DNA of 7,039 bases from an uncultured Neomegalonema sp. GTDB taxonomy: Bacteria; Pseudomonadota; Alphaproteobacteria; Rhodobacterales; Rhodobacteraceae. The position numbers and the translations under genes were made by a program. Shown piece by piece: positions 1 through 5,673 of the stretch. The notes beneath the pieces are model-generated. The model saw only the letters and a program-made list of their open reading frames with translations. It was not told the DNA's origin and did no database searches. Within the stretch, counting starts at the first letter, position 1. Each line of letters begins with the position of its first letter. The stretch is taken from contig CALGNW010000208.1 of the NCBI GenBank assembly GCA_937958345.1, forward strand, positions 1-7,039, given 5' to 3'.

Positions 1-582
1 ATTTCCGGCAACCGGGCGAACGACCTCACTCGCCCCAATCGACTGCCCGCCGGGGGTGCGGATTGCGAGATCAGGCGCGAGCATCGCGGGGCCAACGCCG
101 CGCGGGTCTTGAATTTCGAACTCGCCGCCAAGCGCAGGGTCCGCCCCCGCTCCGCCATCGCGGACATAATAGGTCGCCGACCAAAACGCGCCGGGATGGG
201 TATGAAACTCATTCCCTTGCCCAAGGCGGTTCACATTCGCCCAGGCATTCAAGCGCCAGTTTATTGGCACAGGCTTGCCAAGACGATCACAGGTAAGATT
301 GGTCGCCATCTGCCGCGCAATCGTCAGGACGCTCTTCCCGGCATCGCCGCACCAATCGGGAAAGTCTGTCGGTGATTGCCAGCCGCCCCAATTCGAGTGA
401 TGCACACTCGGCACGGCTTTTTCGCGCTCAAATATCAGCCCTTCGAGGGCGTCATTGATCTTATCTGCGTCCGGGACCGCCAGAACAGCAATGGGTGTTG
501 GAAACAATTGTCGGATTTGCACATTTGGCTTGCCGGACCCGATCTGTGCTTGCGAGGAGGATTTTTGGGGCATCAAAGGCAT
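1..582 (-). CDS. Putative 2OG-Fe(II) oxygenase, TIGR02466-like (C-terminus cut by window edge)
   Basis: The reading frame is open from 582 to the left edge and gives 194 residues; the C-terminus lies outside the window. The segment around residues 122-141 (QGNEFHTHPGAFWSATYYV) matches the signature of the putative 2OG-Fe(II) oxygenases called TIGR02466 / 2OG-FeII_Oxy_5. H127 and H129 are the candidate first metal ligands, and a 'GGEFEIQDPRG' strand follows near 152-162. The distal His and the 2-oxoglutarate-binding Arg would lie beyond the edge, so catalytic completeness cannot be judged. The family is predicted to couple 2-oxoglutarate decarboxylation to oxidation of an unknown substrate. 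The ATG at 582 is preceded by AGAGGA about 9 nt upstream; an in-frame ATG at 573 and a TTG at 588 are alternatives. It lies 65 bp downstream of the DUF533 gene on the same strand and is probably co-transcribed with it. The family call is firm; the substrate is unknown. Confidence 0.85.
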   Translation of the reverse strand, partial: MPLMPQKSSSQAQIGSGKPNVQIRQLFPTPIAVLAVPDADKINDALEGLIFEREKAVPSVHHSNWGGWQSPTDFPDWCGDAGKSVLTIARQMATNLTCDRLGKPVPINWRLNAWANVNRLGQGNEFHTHPGAFWSATYYVRDGGAGADPALGGEFEIQDPRGVGPAMLAPDLAIRTPGGQSIGASEVVRPVAGN

Positions 583-612
583 CGACAAAAGTCCTCTTCG
601 CAGACAGTGCGA

Positions 613-631
613 GAGGCCGCATCACGGCCTC
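613..631 (-). terminator. Hairpin between DUF533 gene and oxygenase gene (weak or partial terminator)
   Basis: GAGGCCG and CGGCCTC form a perfect 7-bp GC-rich stem around a 5-nt loop, starting 17 nt after the DUF533 stop codon on the minus strand. No T-tract follows (TCTCGCACTG), so a classical intrinsic terminator is unlikely. It may set the ratio of upstream to downstream transcript or protect the 3' end of the DUF533 mRNA. Confidence 0.4.
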
Positions 632-647
632 CCTCTTTCATGGCGCG

Positions 648-1514
648 TTAGGTATAGAGGTTCGGAGCGCCAAGTTTATCGTGGATCGCGTTACAGGTTT
701 GTGGATCAATCCCGAGCGCTTTCGCAAGGCCATCCAGATACCGCGCTTCTTCTGCCGAATCGAGATCAATGGCCATCACCGACATCAGATAGGCCTGCTG
801 CTCCATTCCCTGCGGAATGTCATTGACCAGTCCCTCGACATCAAGCGGCGCGGACAGTTCAGCCCGAACAAACTCCATCTCGTCCTGAGAAATATCGCCA
901 AGATGTCCAAGAATTTTCTGCTTCTCGGAATCGTCGATTTTTCCATCGGATTTCGCCGCGCTAAGCATGGCGCGCAGCATAACCTTTGCCGCTTCTTCTT
1001 GCGAAGGCGTTGGCGCTTGCTCAGGCTCGCCAAAGTTTTCAAAGGCCGAGTTCAGCGCGCCGCCGAAACCGCCCTGCTGAGGTGCGGGGGGAACTGCGCC
1101 GCCTTGTGGTGCGCCGCCTCCGCCGAGACTGTCGAGCAATCCGCCAAGGCCACCGCTTTGCTGCGCACCCGCGCCGCCGCGTCCGGCAAGGATGCTGCCG
1201 AGGCCACCGGCTGCTGCGCCGCCGCCCATCAATCCGCCGAGGACATCACCGATGCCGCCGCCGCTGCGCTGTCCGCCGCCCATGGCACCGCCGAGCATAC
1301 CACCCAGACCGCCACCTTGACCGCCGCCCATCGCGCCGCCGAGCAAGCCACCAAGGCCGCCGCCGGACTGTCCGCCGCCGCCCATCATGCCACCAAGCAT
1401 ACCGCCCAGACCGCCAGCACCGCCGCCAGCGCCGCGATTGCTCACCATTTTACCGACGCCTTTAGCGACCATCACGCCCATGCCAACCTTGGCAAGTGTA
1501 CCCATCCAGCTCAT
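648..1514 (-). CDS. DUF533 / TerB-like protein with long glycine-rich region
   Basis: 288 aa. Residues 1-27 (MSWMGTLAKVGMGVMVAKGV...) are a short amphipathic or hydrophobic start, of the kind common in DUF533 proteins. Residues 28 to about 158 are Gly/Met/Leu-rich low complexity with repeated GGxLGGxMGGGQ units. Residues 170-288 are a helical domain with an 'AAKSDGKIDDSEKQKIL' segment (about 186-202), the acidic DGxID pattern typical of TerB-like/DUF533 proteins (PF04391 family), followed by 'AIDLDSAEEARYLDGLAKALGI'. The family's function is not established; tellurite-resistance naming rests only on distant TerB similarity. The start at 1514 is preferred over the upstream in-frame start at 1556 because AAGGAGGA ends 6 nt before it. 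It is probably first in a two-gene minus-strand unit with the oxygenase, and divergent from the phytanoyl-CoA dioxygenase-like gene. Confidence 0.88.
   Translation of the reverse strand: MSWMGTLAKVGMGVMVAKGVGKMVSNRGAGGGAGGLGGMLGGMMGGGGQSGGGLGGLLGGAMGGGQGGGLGGMLGGAMGGGQRSGGGIGDVLGGLMGGGAAAGGLGSILAGRGGAGAQQSGGLGGLLDSLGGGGAPQGGAVPPAPQQGGFGGALNSAFENFGEPEQAPTPSQEEAAKVMLRAMLSAAKSDGKIDDSEKQKILGHLGDISQDEMEFVRAELSAPLDVEGLVNDIPQGMEQQAYLMSVMAIDLDSAEEARYLDGLAKALGIDPQTCNAIHDKLGAPNLYT
1110..1433 (-). repeat. Glycine-rich imperfect coding repeats within the DUF533 gene
   Basis: Residues 28-135 of the DUF533 protein consist of imperfect units of the form GGxLGGxMGGG(Q), about 15-18 residues each, encoded by repeated GGCGG/GGTGG-type DNA. 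The skewed composition also keeps the opposite strand open for more than 1 kb, a by-product and not a gene. Such repeats are prone to slippage, so the length of this stretch may vary between strains. Confidence 0.7.
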
Positions 1515-1520
1515 CGTTCG

Positions 1521-1528
1521 TCCTCCTT
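1521..1528 (-). promoter_or_regulatory. Strong Shine-Dalgarno for the DUF533 gene
   Basis: On the minus strand AAGGAGGA lies 6 nt before the ATG at 1514. It is the best ribosome-binding site in the window and decides the start of the DUF533 gene against the longer frame. Confidence 0.8.
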
Positions 1529-1631
1529 CGTGCGCATACCACGGTGGTCTGCGCAAATCGCCGCGACTTTGCCTCGTTTAGACGCACTTGTCCACGGACG
1601 CTCCTCACTGCCCACCTGAAGCGTATTTGGA

Positions 1632-1666
1632 TATTACAGACCCAAAGCGCAAGGGCATTGGTAATA
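1632..1666. promoter_or_regulatory. Interrupted inverted repeat in divergent region
   Basis: TATTA (1632-1636) pairs with TAATA (1662-1666). After a 5-nt bulge, CCAA (1642-1645) pairs with TTGG (1658-1661) and GC with GC around an A-A mismatch, leaving a 6-nt loop. The outer arms resemble an operator dyad; as RNA it would be a moderately stable bulged hairpin. Its role is unknown. Confidence 0.4.
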
Positions 1667-1697
1667 CTGGCCTTTACGCGCTTGATGGACAGAGGGC

Positions 1698-1717
1698 GGT
1701 TTCTTCCTTTAGAAACC
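1698..1717 (+). promoter_or_regulatory. Perfect 7-bp inverted repeat ahead of the phytanoyl-CoA dioxygenase-like gene
   Basis: GGTTTCT (1698-1704) and AGAAACC (1711-1717) flank TCCTTT. The element ends 26 nt before the ATG at 1744, so it is either an operator near the promoter or a 5'-leader hairpin. No T-tract follows it, which argues against a terminator. Confidence 0.4.
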
Positions 1718-1743
1718 CTGCGACCTCTAATGCGGGAACCGCC

Positions 1744-2532
1744 ATGACCGTGACTCAAACCCAGATTGACGCTTTCGCCCGTGACGGGGCGGTCCTGCTG
1801 CCCGGTCTCTTTGCCGATTGGGTCGAGACCCTGCGGGCGGGCATTGACCGGAACATGCGAGAGCCGGGGCCATACGCGGCGGAAAACCTCAAACAAGGCG
1901 AGAGCGGGCGGTTCTTTGATGATTACTGCAACTGGACCCGCATTCCTGAATTCGCTGAAGTGATCAAACAGTCCCAAGCCGCGCCAGCTGCCGCCGCACT
2001 CATGGGGTCGGCCCGCGTTCAGGTCTTTCACGACCATGTCCTTGTCAAAGAGCCGGGCACGTCAAAGCCCACGCCTTGGCATCAGGATGCGCCCTATTAT
2101 TTCGTCGACGGAGAGCAAACCGTCAGCTTTTGGGTTCCGCTCGATCCTGTGACGGATGCCTCGCTGCGGCTGATCGCGGGGTCGCATCGCTGGCCGAAAC
2201 CTGTGCTGCCGACAAAGTGGCTGGACGAGGACAGCTTCTATCCTGACGACAGCGCCTACATGCCCGTTCCCGATCCCGACGCCGAACCGCAAAAGTTCCG
2301 CGTGCTGGAATGGCCGATGCAGCCCGGCGATGCGGTGGCCTTTCACTACAAGACGCTTCACGGCGCGCGGGCCAATCCCGGCGGCGCGCGGCGGCGGGCG
2401 TTCTCGCTGCGGCTTGTGGGCGACGATGCCCGCTACATCACGAGGCCGGGGCGCACCTCGCCGCCGTTTCCGGGGCATGACATGAAAGACGGCGACCGGC
2501 TGCGCGAGGACTGGTTCCCCTACATCGCCTGA
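1744..2532 (+). CDS. Phytanoyl-CoA dioxygenase family protein (PhyH)
   Basis: 262 aa, a usual length for bacterial PhyH-family enzymes: non-heme Fe(II)/2-oxoglutarate dioxygenases that hydroxylate diverse small molecules. The Fe-binding HxD motif is H113-Q-D115 in 'PWHQDAPYYF', the distal His is H206 in 'FHYKTLHGARAN', and the 2OG-anchoring Arg is among R216-R218/R223, followed by 'FSLRLVGDD'. 'LRLIAGSHRW' (141-150) is also typical of the fold. The enzyme therefore looks catalytically complete. No signal peptide is seen, so it is cytosolic. The start at 1744 is the first ATG in frame (upstream the frame opens only with a TTG at 1588) and fits the usual 'QIDAFARDGAVLLPGLF' N-terminus, although the ribosome-binding site is weak (GGGA). 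It converges on the AbrB-like gene with a 6-bp gap. The substrate cannot be inferred from the neighbours. Confidence 0.9.
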   Translation: MTVTQTQIDAFARDGAVLLPGLFADWVETLRAGIDRNMREPGPYAAENLKQGESGRFFDDYCNWTRIPEFAEVIKQSQAAPAAAALMGSARVQVFHDHVLVKEPGTSKPTPWHQDAPYYFVDGEQTVSFWVPLDPVTDASLRLIAGSHRWPKPVLPTKWLDEDSFYPDDSAYMPVPDPDAEPQKFRVLEWPMQPGDAVAFHYKTLHGARANPGGARRRAFSLRLVGDDARYITRPGRTSPPFPGHDMKDGDRLREDWFPYIA

Positions 2533-2538
2533 TCGCGG

Positions 2539-3582
2539 TCACAGCTTGCGCGCGACCAGCGGTGCGCCGAGGATCACGGTGACAATCCGCACCAGATGAT
2601 GCGCCACGACAAAGGCGACATCGGCCCCCGCGACCAGCGCAAGCAACGCCATCTCGGCCTGCCCGCCGGGGGCAAAGGACAGGAACGCCTCCAGCGGCGG
2701 GGCCAGACCCGCGAGCACCACCAAGCTCTCGAACACATAGGCAATCACGCCCAGCACCACACAAAACCCCAGCGAGGCAACGATCGTCCCGCGCAGCTCG
2801 CGCAGGGTCGCGCCAGCATACTTCACGCCCACCCCTGCGCCGATGAACAGTTGCGCGACGATGATTGCCTCCATCGGCGGGCGCTGGGTCAGCAGGCCCG
2901 ACAGGCTGGCGGCTCCGGCAACGATCAGCGGGCCGACGATGGACGCACCGAACAGGCCGATGCGTTTGCCCCCGCGCCATCCGATCAGCGCGCAAGCAAC
3001 CATGATCACCCCTTGCATGAAGGGAGTCTGCATCAGCGGCACGCCGGGCGGCGGCGCGCCCGCGACGCTCACGCCATAAAACGCCTGCATCAAAAACGGA
3101 GCGACAGAGACGATCACCAGAACCCGCGTCGCATGAACCAGAGTCAGCGCGCGCACATCCGCGCCTGCCTCTTCGCCGAAGACGATCATGTCCTGCAACC
3201 CGCCGGGCATTGCCGAGAAATAAGCCGTCGGTTTCGAGAACCCGCAGACCCGCCGGAAATACGGATAGCCGATCAGACCGATCACCACGACGAACACCGG
3301 CGTCAGCGCCAGCGTCAGCGCCATTTCATCCATGCGCTCGAACAACTCGGGCTTGATCGACGCGCCGACGGCGACGCCCAGAATGGTGCGGGTCGCATCG
3401 CCCGCGATCCCGAACCCCGCCAGCGGCGCGCGCAGCAGGGCGGCCAGCAGGCAGGCGAACATCGGCCCCAGCAAAAACGGCAGCGGCAGGCCGAGCGCGA
3501 AAAACAACAGCACGCCCAGCGCGGCAATCCCGCAGGTTACGGCGCGGCGCGTCCAAATCGTCTTCACATATCCGCCCTTCAT
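2539..3582 (-). CDS. AbrB-family inner-membrane protein (AbrB duplication)
   Basis: 347 aa, almost entirely hydrophobic, with about nine to ten predictable membrane segments beginning at residues 14-31. It belongs to PF05145 (misleadingly named 'putative ammonia monooxygenase'; the repeat model is TIGR03082), a family of bacterial integral membrane proteins of uncertain, possibly transport-related, function. It is not the AbrB transcription regulator. The internal duplication is visible: 'FSAMPGGLQDM' (122-132) followed by 'HATRV' (150-154), and 'LSFAPGGQAEM' (301-311) followed by 'HHLVRIV' (328-334). The ATG at 3582 is preferred; a GTG at 3567 (342 aa), with AAGGGCGG upstream, is an alternative. 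The longer frame to 3792 adds a non-hydrophobic, Arg-rich stretch that overlaps the Nudix start region and is probably not translated. It converges on the phytanoyl-CoA dioxygenase-like gene. Confidence 0.88.
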   Translation of the reverse strand: MKGGYVKTIWTRRAVTCGIAALGVLLFFALGLPLPFLLGPMFACLLAALLRAPLAGFGIAGDATRTILGVAVGASIKPELFERMDEMALTLALTPVFVVVIGLIGYPYFRRVCGFSKPTAYFSAMPGGLQDMIVFGEEAGADVRALTLVHATRVLVIVSVAPFLMQAFYGVSVAGAPPPGVPLMQTPFMQGVIMVACALIGWRGGKRIGLFGASIVGPLIVAGAASLSGLLTQRPPMEAIIVAQLFIGAGVGVKYAGATLRELRGTIVASLGFCVVLGVIAYVFESLVVLAGLAPPLEAFLSFAPGGQAEMALLALVAGADVAFVVAHHLVRIVTVILGAPLVARKL

Positions 3583-3795
3583 CCGCCCTGCCCGCGGCCC
3601 GATCGTAAGCCGTCCCGCCTGCGAGCGCCAGCCATCACAAAACACTGTTCTGTCGGGCCTTTTATGATCTTGGATGTTGCAAAGCGCCCGAGCGATCCAT
3701 AGGCTGCGCGCAAAATACAACCGCCTCAACTTCCCCTCCCGGACCGGCAACTGCCGAAACCGCGCGCGGGCGGCGTGATCAGAGCGAGCCATCGG
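3583..3795. other. Divergent intergenic region, AbrB-like / Nudix
   Basis: 213 bp between divergent starts, expected to contain both promoters. No clean sigma-70 pair could be assigned; a TTGCAA with a poor -10 17 bp downstream lies on the plus strand at 3676-3704. One operator-like dyad is visible (3637-3653). Reading frames through the region look non-coding. Confidence 0.5.
3637..3653. promoter_or_regulatory. Near-palindromic operator-like dyad
   Basis: ACAAAACACTGTTCTGT is a 17-bp near palindrome centred on 3645 with 7 of 8 positions matching per arm. It sits 54 bp upstream of the AbrB-like start and 142 bp upstream of the Nudix start. It does not match the alphaproteobacterial LexA box (GTTC-N7-GTTC). 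A dimeric regulator is plausible, but its identity is unknown. Confidence 0.35.
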
Positions 3796-4272
3796 ATGAA
3801 AGCAGAAAAACAGGCCGTTACGGAACAGGACGCGCCGACCGAACCGACCTCCGACCGGGTACAGCCGCAGGCGGCGGCTGTGCCCTATCGCTATGAAAAC
3901 GGCAAGCTCAAGGTGATGATCGTCACCTCGCGCCGCACAGGCCGCTGGGTTTTTCCCAAGGGGTCGATGGGCAAGGCGACCGAATGGGATGCGGCAGCGC
4001 AGGAGGCGTATGAGGAAACCGGCGTTTCCGGCGCAATCGACCGCGAACCGCTGGGCCGCTACATGTCGCTCAAGGTGCGGGGTACAGAGGCATGGAATGT
4101 CGACGTCGCGCTCTACCCGCTAAAAATCAAAAAATTCCACAAGAAATTTCCCGAAAAAGCCCAGCGCAAACGCAAGCTGGTCAGCATCAAACGCGCCCGA
4201 AAAATGCTGTCACAGCCGGAAATGGGCGATCTGGTAAAGGCCCTCGCAAAGCGGGTCGGCAAGGGGCGCTGA
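3796..4272 (+). CDS. Nudix hydrolase, DIPP/MutT-like
   Basis: 158 aa. After a polar N-terminus (1-24), the Nudix fold begins with 'QAAAVPYRY...LKVMIVTSRRTGRWVFPKG'. The Nudix helix is residues 56-77, ending in Q69-E70-A-Y-E73-E74-T-G76-V77, so the metal-binding core Glu residues E70, E73 and E74 are present. Relative to GX5EX7REUXEEXGU, the Arg is Gln, the first Glu is missing, and the loop is one residue short. The 'RWVFPKG' entry and a 'FPEKAQRKRKLVSIKRA' segment (118-134) resemble the diphosphoinositol-polyphosphate-phosphohydrolase-like bacterial Nudix group. The family hydrolyses nucleoside-diphosphate-linked substrates; the specific substrate is unknown. The ATG at 3796 is preferred over the GTG at 3775; neither has a strong ribosome-binding site. 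The C-terminus is very Lys/Arg-rich. Confidence 0.85.
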   Translation: MKAEKQAVTEQDAPTEPTSDRVQPQAAAVPYRYENGKLKVMIVTSRRTGRWVFPKGSMGKATEWDAAAQEAYEETGVSGAIDREPLGRYMSLKVRGTEAWNVDVALYPLKIKKFHKKFPEKAQRKRKLVSIKRARKMLSQPEMGDLVKALAKRVGKGR

Positions 4273-4288
4273 CCCCGCGCACAACAAA

Positions 4289-4307
4289 CCTCCCGCAAAA
4301 CGGGAGG
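4289..4307 (-). terminator. Shared hairpin terminator between convergent genes
   Basis: CCTCCCG and CGGGAGG form a perfect 7-bp stem with a 5-nt loop. Read on the minus strand, the stem is followed by TTTGTTGTG, a fair T-tract, so it best serves the hypothetical gene ending at 4333. On the plus strand it follows the Nudix stop by 16 nt but lacks a T-tract. A second small stem, ACCGG/CCGGT, lies at 4310-4323. Confidence 0.65.
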
Positions 4308-4332
4308 GGACCGGCGCTCCGGTGCGCAACTC

Positions 4333-5016
4333 TCAGGATGTGTCGGGCGGCCTCGCCATCGCCGACCGCGCCATCACCCCGCATTCATACAGCAGCGCAT
4401 CAACCGCGCGCCGCCCGTCTGCGCGGTATCCCGGCGGATGGCCGGGCCGCAGCGGGCCATAACGTTTCGGCCCCGGCGGCGCGGTTTCGCGCTTGGCCAT
4501 CGCACGCAGCAACCGCCGCGCCTCGCGCGGCAGATTTTCCAGCGCCTTTTGCATGGCCAGCATCCGCCGCAACAAACGCGCGGCATCATCGGGATCACGG
4601 ACGGGCTTTTCCGCCTCGGCCTCGGGCCGCCGGTCGGACCCGTCAAAGAAATAAATCGTCGGGCCGCACCCGCTGCGCCGGCGCGCGCGTTCCTGCGACA
4701 GTTCGGGGAAAGACTTGCGCGGATCGAACAGCCTGAACGGCGGCACACGCTCGCCCGTGCCGGTCCCGCGCGGAATTTTTCCCGCCGGTTTTCCCCGCAC
4801 CCGCGCCGCCGCCGCACGCATCTCCCGCGACAAGGCAAAGATCAACCGCCGCAGCGCCGATTCCGCAGGACGCAGCAACCGCAGAACCTGCAACTGAACC
4901 GCGCGCGGCACAGGCACGGCCCCCCGACCCGTGGACAGACCCGCCAGCAAAAACAACCCCGCAAGCACGCCCAGCAAGGCCTTGCGGTGAAACTCTGTCG
5001 TCGCGGCTCCGGTCAT
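4333..5016 (-). CDS. Membrane-anchored conserved hypothetical protein
   Basis: 227 aa, not assignable to a named family. Residues 12-29 (KALLGVLAGLFLLAGLST) form a single hydrophobic segment, either an uncleaved signal anchor or a signal peptide. Residues 31-115 are Arg-rich, and 116-126 hold a 'CGPTIYFFDGS' patch. A helical segment at 143-178 (LLRRMLAMQKALENLPREARRLLRAMA) is followed by a proline-rich 'PLRPGHPPGYR' motif (188-198) and 'AVDALLYECGVMA' (204-216). A similar C-terminal pattern (LRPGRPPGYR...E/D...EC) is, as I recall, found in uncharacterised alphaproteobacterial proteins, sometimes as shorter versions. The start at 5016 has AAGGA 5 nt upstream and a promoter further up. It has its own terminator and appears to be a monocistronic unit. 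The codon use is GC-rich, as expected for a resident gene. The function is unknown. Confidence 0.75.
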   Translation of the reverse strand: MTGAATTEFHRKALLGVLAGLFLLAGLSTGRGAVPVPRAVQLQVLRLLRPAESALRRLIFALSREMRAAAARVRGKPAGKIPRGTGTGERVPPFRLFDPRKSFPELSQERARRRSGCGPTIYFFDGSDRRPEAEAEKPVRDPDDAARLLRRMLAMQKALENLPREARRLLRAMAKRETAPPGPKRYGPLRPGHPPGYRADGRRAVDALLYECGVMARSAMARPPDTS

Positions 5017-5051
5017 GCTGTCCTTCGGTTCGGGTTAAAATTCAGAAACAG

Positions 5052-5080
5052 AACATATCATAAACAAATTGTTTTTGCAA
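5052..5080 (-). promoter_or_regulatory. Sigma-70-like promoter for the hypothetical gene
   Basis: On the minus strand, TTGCAA (5075-5080; 4 of 6 matches to TTGACA) and TATGTT (5052-5057; 4 of 6 to TATAAT) are separated by exactly 17 bp of AT-rich sequence. The -10 element ends 35 bp before the ATG at 5016, giving a predicted leader of about 30 nt that contains the AAGGA ribosome-binding site. Confidence 0.55.
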
Positions 5081-5081
5081 C

Positions 5082-5108
5082 GTGTGTTTTTGCCGGCGAA
5101 AAACACGC
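5082..5108. terminator. Long stem-loop downstream of the receiver gene
   Basis: GTGTTTTT (5084-5091) pairs with AAAAACAC (5099-5106) around GCCGGCG. With a G-U and a G-C pair added outside, the stem reaches 10 bp (5082-5108). It starts about 52 nt after the response-regulator stop on the minus strand and just upstream of the next gene's promoter. No T-tract lies outside the stem on either strand, so it could be an atypical terminator, a 3'-end structure or an operator. GTTTTTGC also recurs in direct orientation at 5071-5078 and 5086-5093. Confidence 0.35.
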
Positions 5109-5160
5109 CCGACCGCCCCCGCAAGCACACCCCCTGATGGTACGGGGACGACGGTTTGAC

Positions 5161-5529
5161 TTACGCCGACAAAAGTCTTCTGACCCGGGCGACCAACTCT
5201 CGAGGTTCGAACGGTTTCCGGAGAAATTCGGATGCTCCAAGCTTCAGGCTAACAGGCAGATAATCGGTCTCTAATGTGGGCGCACCGCCTGACATCGTGA
5301 TGACTTTCAGGCTGGGCTTGGCCTTCTTTGCCATTCTGATCGCCTCCAACCCATCACTTTTGGGCATGTAAAGATCGGTGATCATAATATCCATTTTTAC
5401 AATGGCTTCAGGATCGTGAGTTATTTCTCCCGAATTCCTGTCGATGACATTGTGGCCGTCTTCCTTTAATGCGTGGGAGATAATTCTTCGCAAGGCATCC
5501 GCGTCGTCGAGGACTAGGATATTTGCCAT
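5161..5529 (-). CDS. Single-domain CheY-like response regulator
   Basis: 122 aa, a stand-alone receiver domain with no output domain. All key residues are present: acidic pair D8-D9, phosphoacceptor D52 in 'MDIMITDLYMP', hydroxyl residue S80 in 'ITMSGG', and conserved Lys K105 in 'FLRKPF'. The region 'LKLGASEFLRKPFEP' fits the alpha-4/beta-5 face used for partner binding. It should be a cytosolic phosphate relay or effector controlled by a histidine kinase not encoded here. The ATG at 5529 is preferred; a TTG two codons upstream (5535) is the only extension, and no strong ribosome-binding site is seen. Its GC content (about 42-55% by line) is clearly below that of the neighbours, which suggests either acquisition or weak expression. 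Two dyads lie upstream (5559-5579, 5656-5673). Confidence 0.9.
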   Translation of the reverse strand: MANILVLDDADALRRIISHALKEDGHNVIDRNSGEITHDPEAIVKMDIMITDLYMPKSDGLEAIRMAKKAKPSLKVITMSGGAPTLETDYLPVSLKLGASEFLRKPFEPRELVARVRRLLSA

Positions 5530-5558
5530 TTTCAAAATCCGATCAACTGTGTCGAATG

Positions 5559-5579
5559 GCGATTACGATATGCAATCGC
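5559..5579. promoter_or_regulatory. Dyad GCGATT-N9-AATCGC upstream of the receiver gene
   Basis: Perfect 6-bp inverted repeat with a 9-bp spacer, 30-50 bp upstream of the receiver ATG. It is either an operator overlapping the promoter or a leader hairpin. Confidence 0.35.
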
Positions 5580-5655
5580 TCGTAACTGCTTCGGTCATTC
5601 AAACAACTTTGGTAAGAGCGTGCGGCAACCTGAAACGTGGCTGCGACCCGGAACC

Positions 5656-5673
5656 TTTGAACGCGCCTTCAAA
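5656..5673. promoter_or_regulatory. Dyad TTTGAA-N6-TTCAAA upstream of the receiver gene
   Basis: Perfect 6-bp inverted repeat with a 6-bp CGCGCC spacer, about 127-144 bp upstream of the receiver ATG. The form is typical of a dimeric-regulator site; the regulator is unknown. Confidence 0.35.

Larger units (their letters stand above)
1515..1743. other. Divergent intergenic region, DUF533 / phytanoyl-CoA dioxygenase
   Basis: 229 bp between two divergently oriented starts, so both promoters should lie here. I could not assign convincing -35/-10 pairs. Two stem-loops are visible, at 1632-1666 and 1698-1717, and are listed separately. The plus-strand frame stays open through the region only from a TTG at 1588; the translated stretch before 1744 shows no family features. 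Confidence 0.6.

Noticed and set aside
495..1619. 374-codon plus-strand open frame opposite the DUF533 gene, with Ala/Thr/His-rich repeats
   Set aside because: It is the antisense of the Gly-rich repeat region. The minus-strand protein has a strong ribosome-binding site and a recognisable C-terminal domain, and the plus-strand translation has none.
2596..3702. 368-codon plus-strand open frame opposite the AbrB-like gene
   Set aside because: The translation is extremely Arg/Gln/His-rich, as expected for the complement of a GC-rich hydrophobic gene, while the minus strand shows the AbrB duplication motifs and membrane segments.
3583..3792. 70-residue N-terminal extension of the AbrB-like protein
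   Set aside because: The extension is not hydrophobic, overlaps the other gene's start region, and makes the protein longer than the family norm.
5195..5215. GGTTCGAAC, resembling a tRNA T-arm
   Set aside because: It lies inside the receiver coding sequence and no cloverleaf arms surround it.
4438..5274. 278-codon plus-strand open frame opposite the hypothetical membrane protein
   Set aside because: It is Arg/Pro/Gln-rich without domain features. It runs through a promoter, a hairpin and the 3' end of the receiver gene on the other strand.
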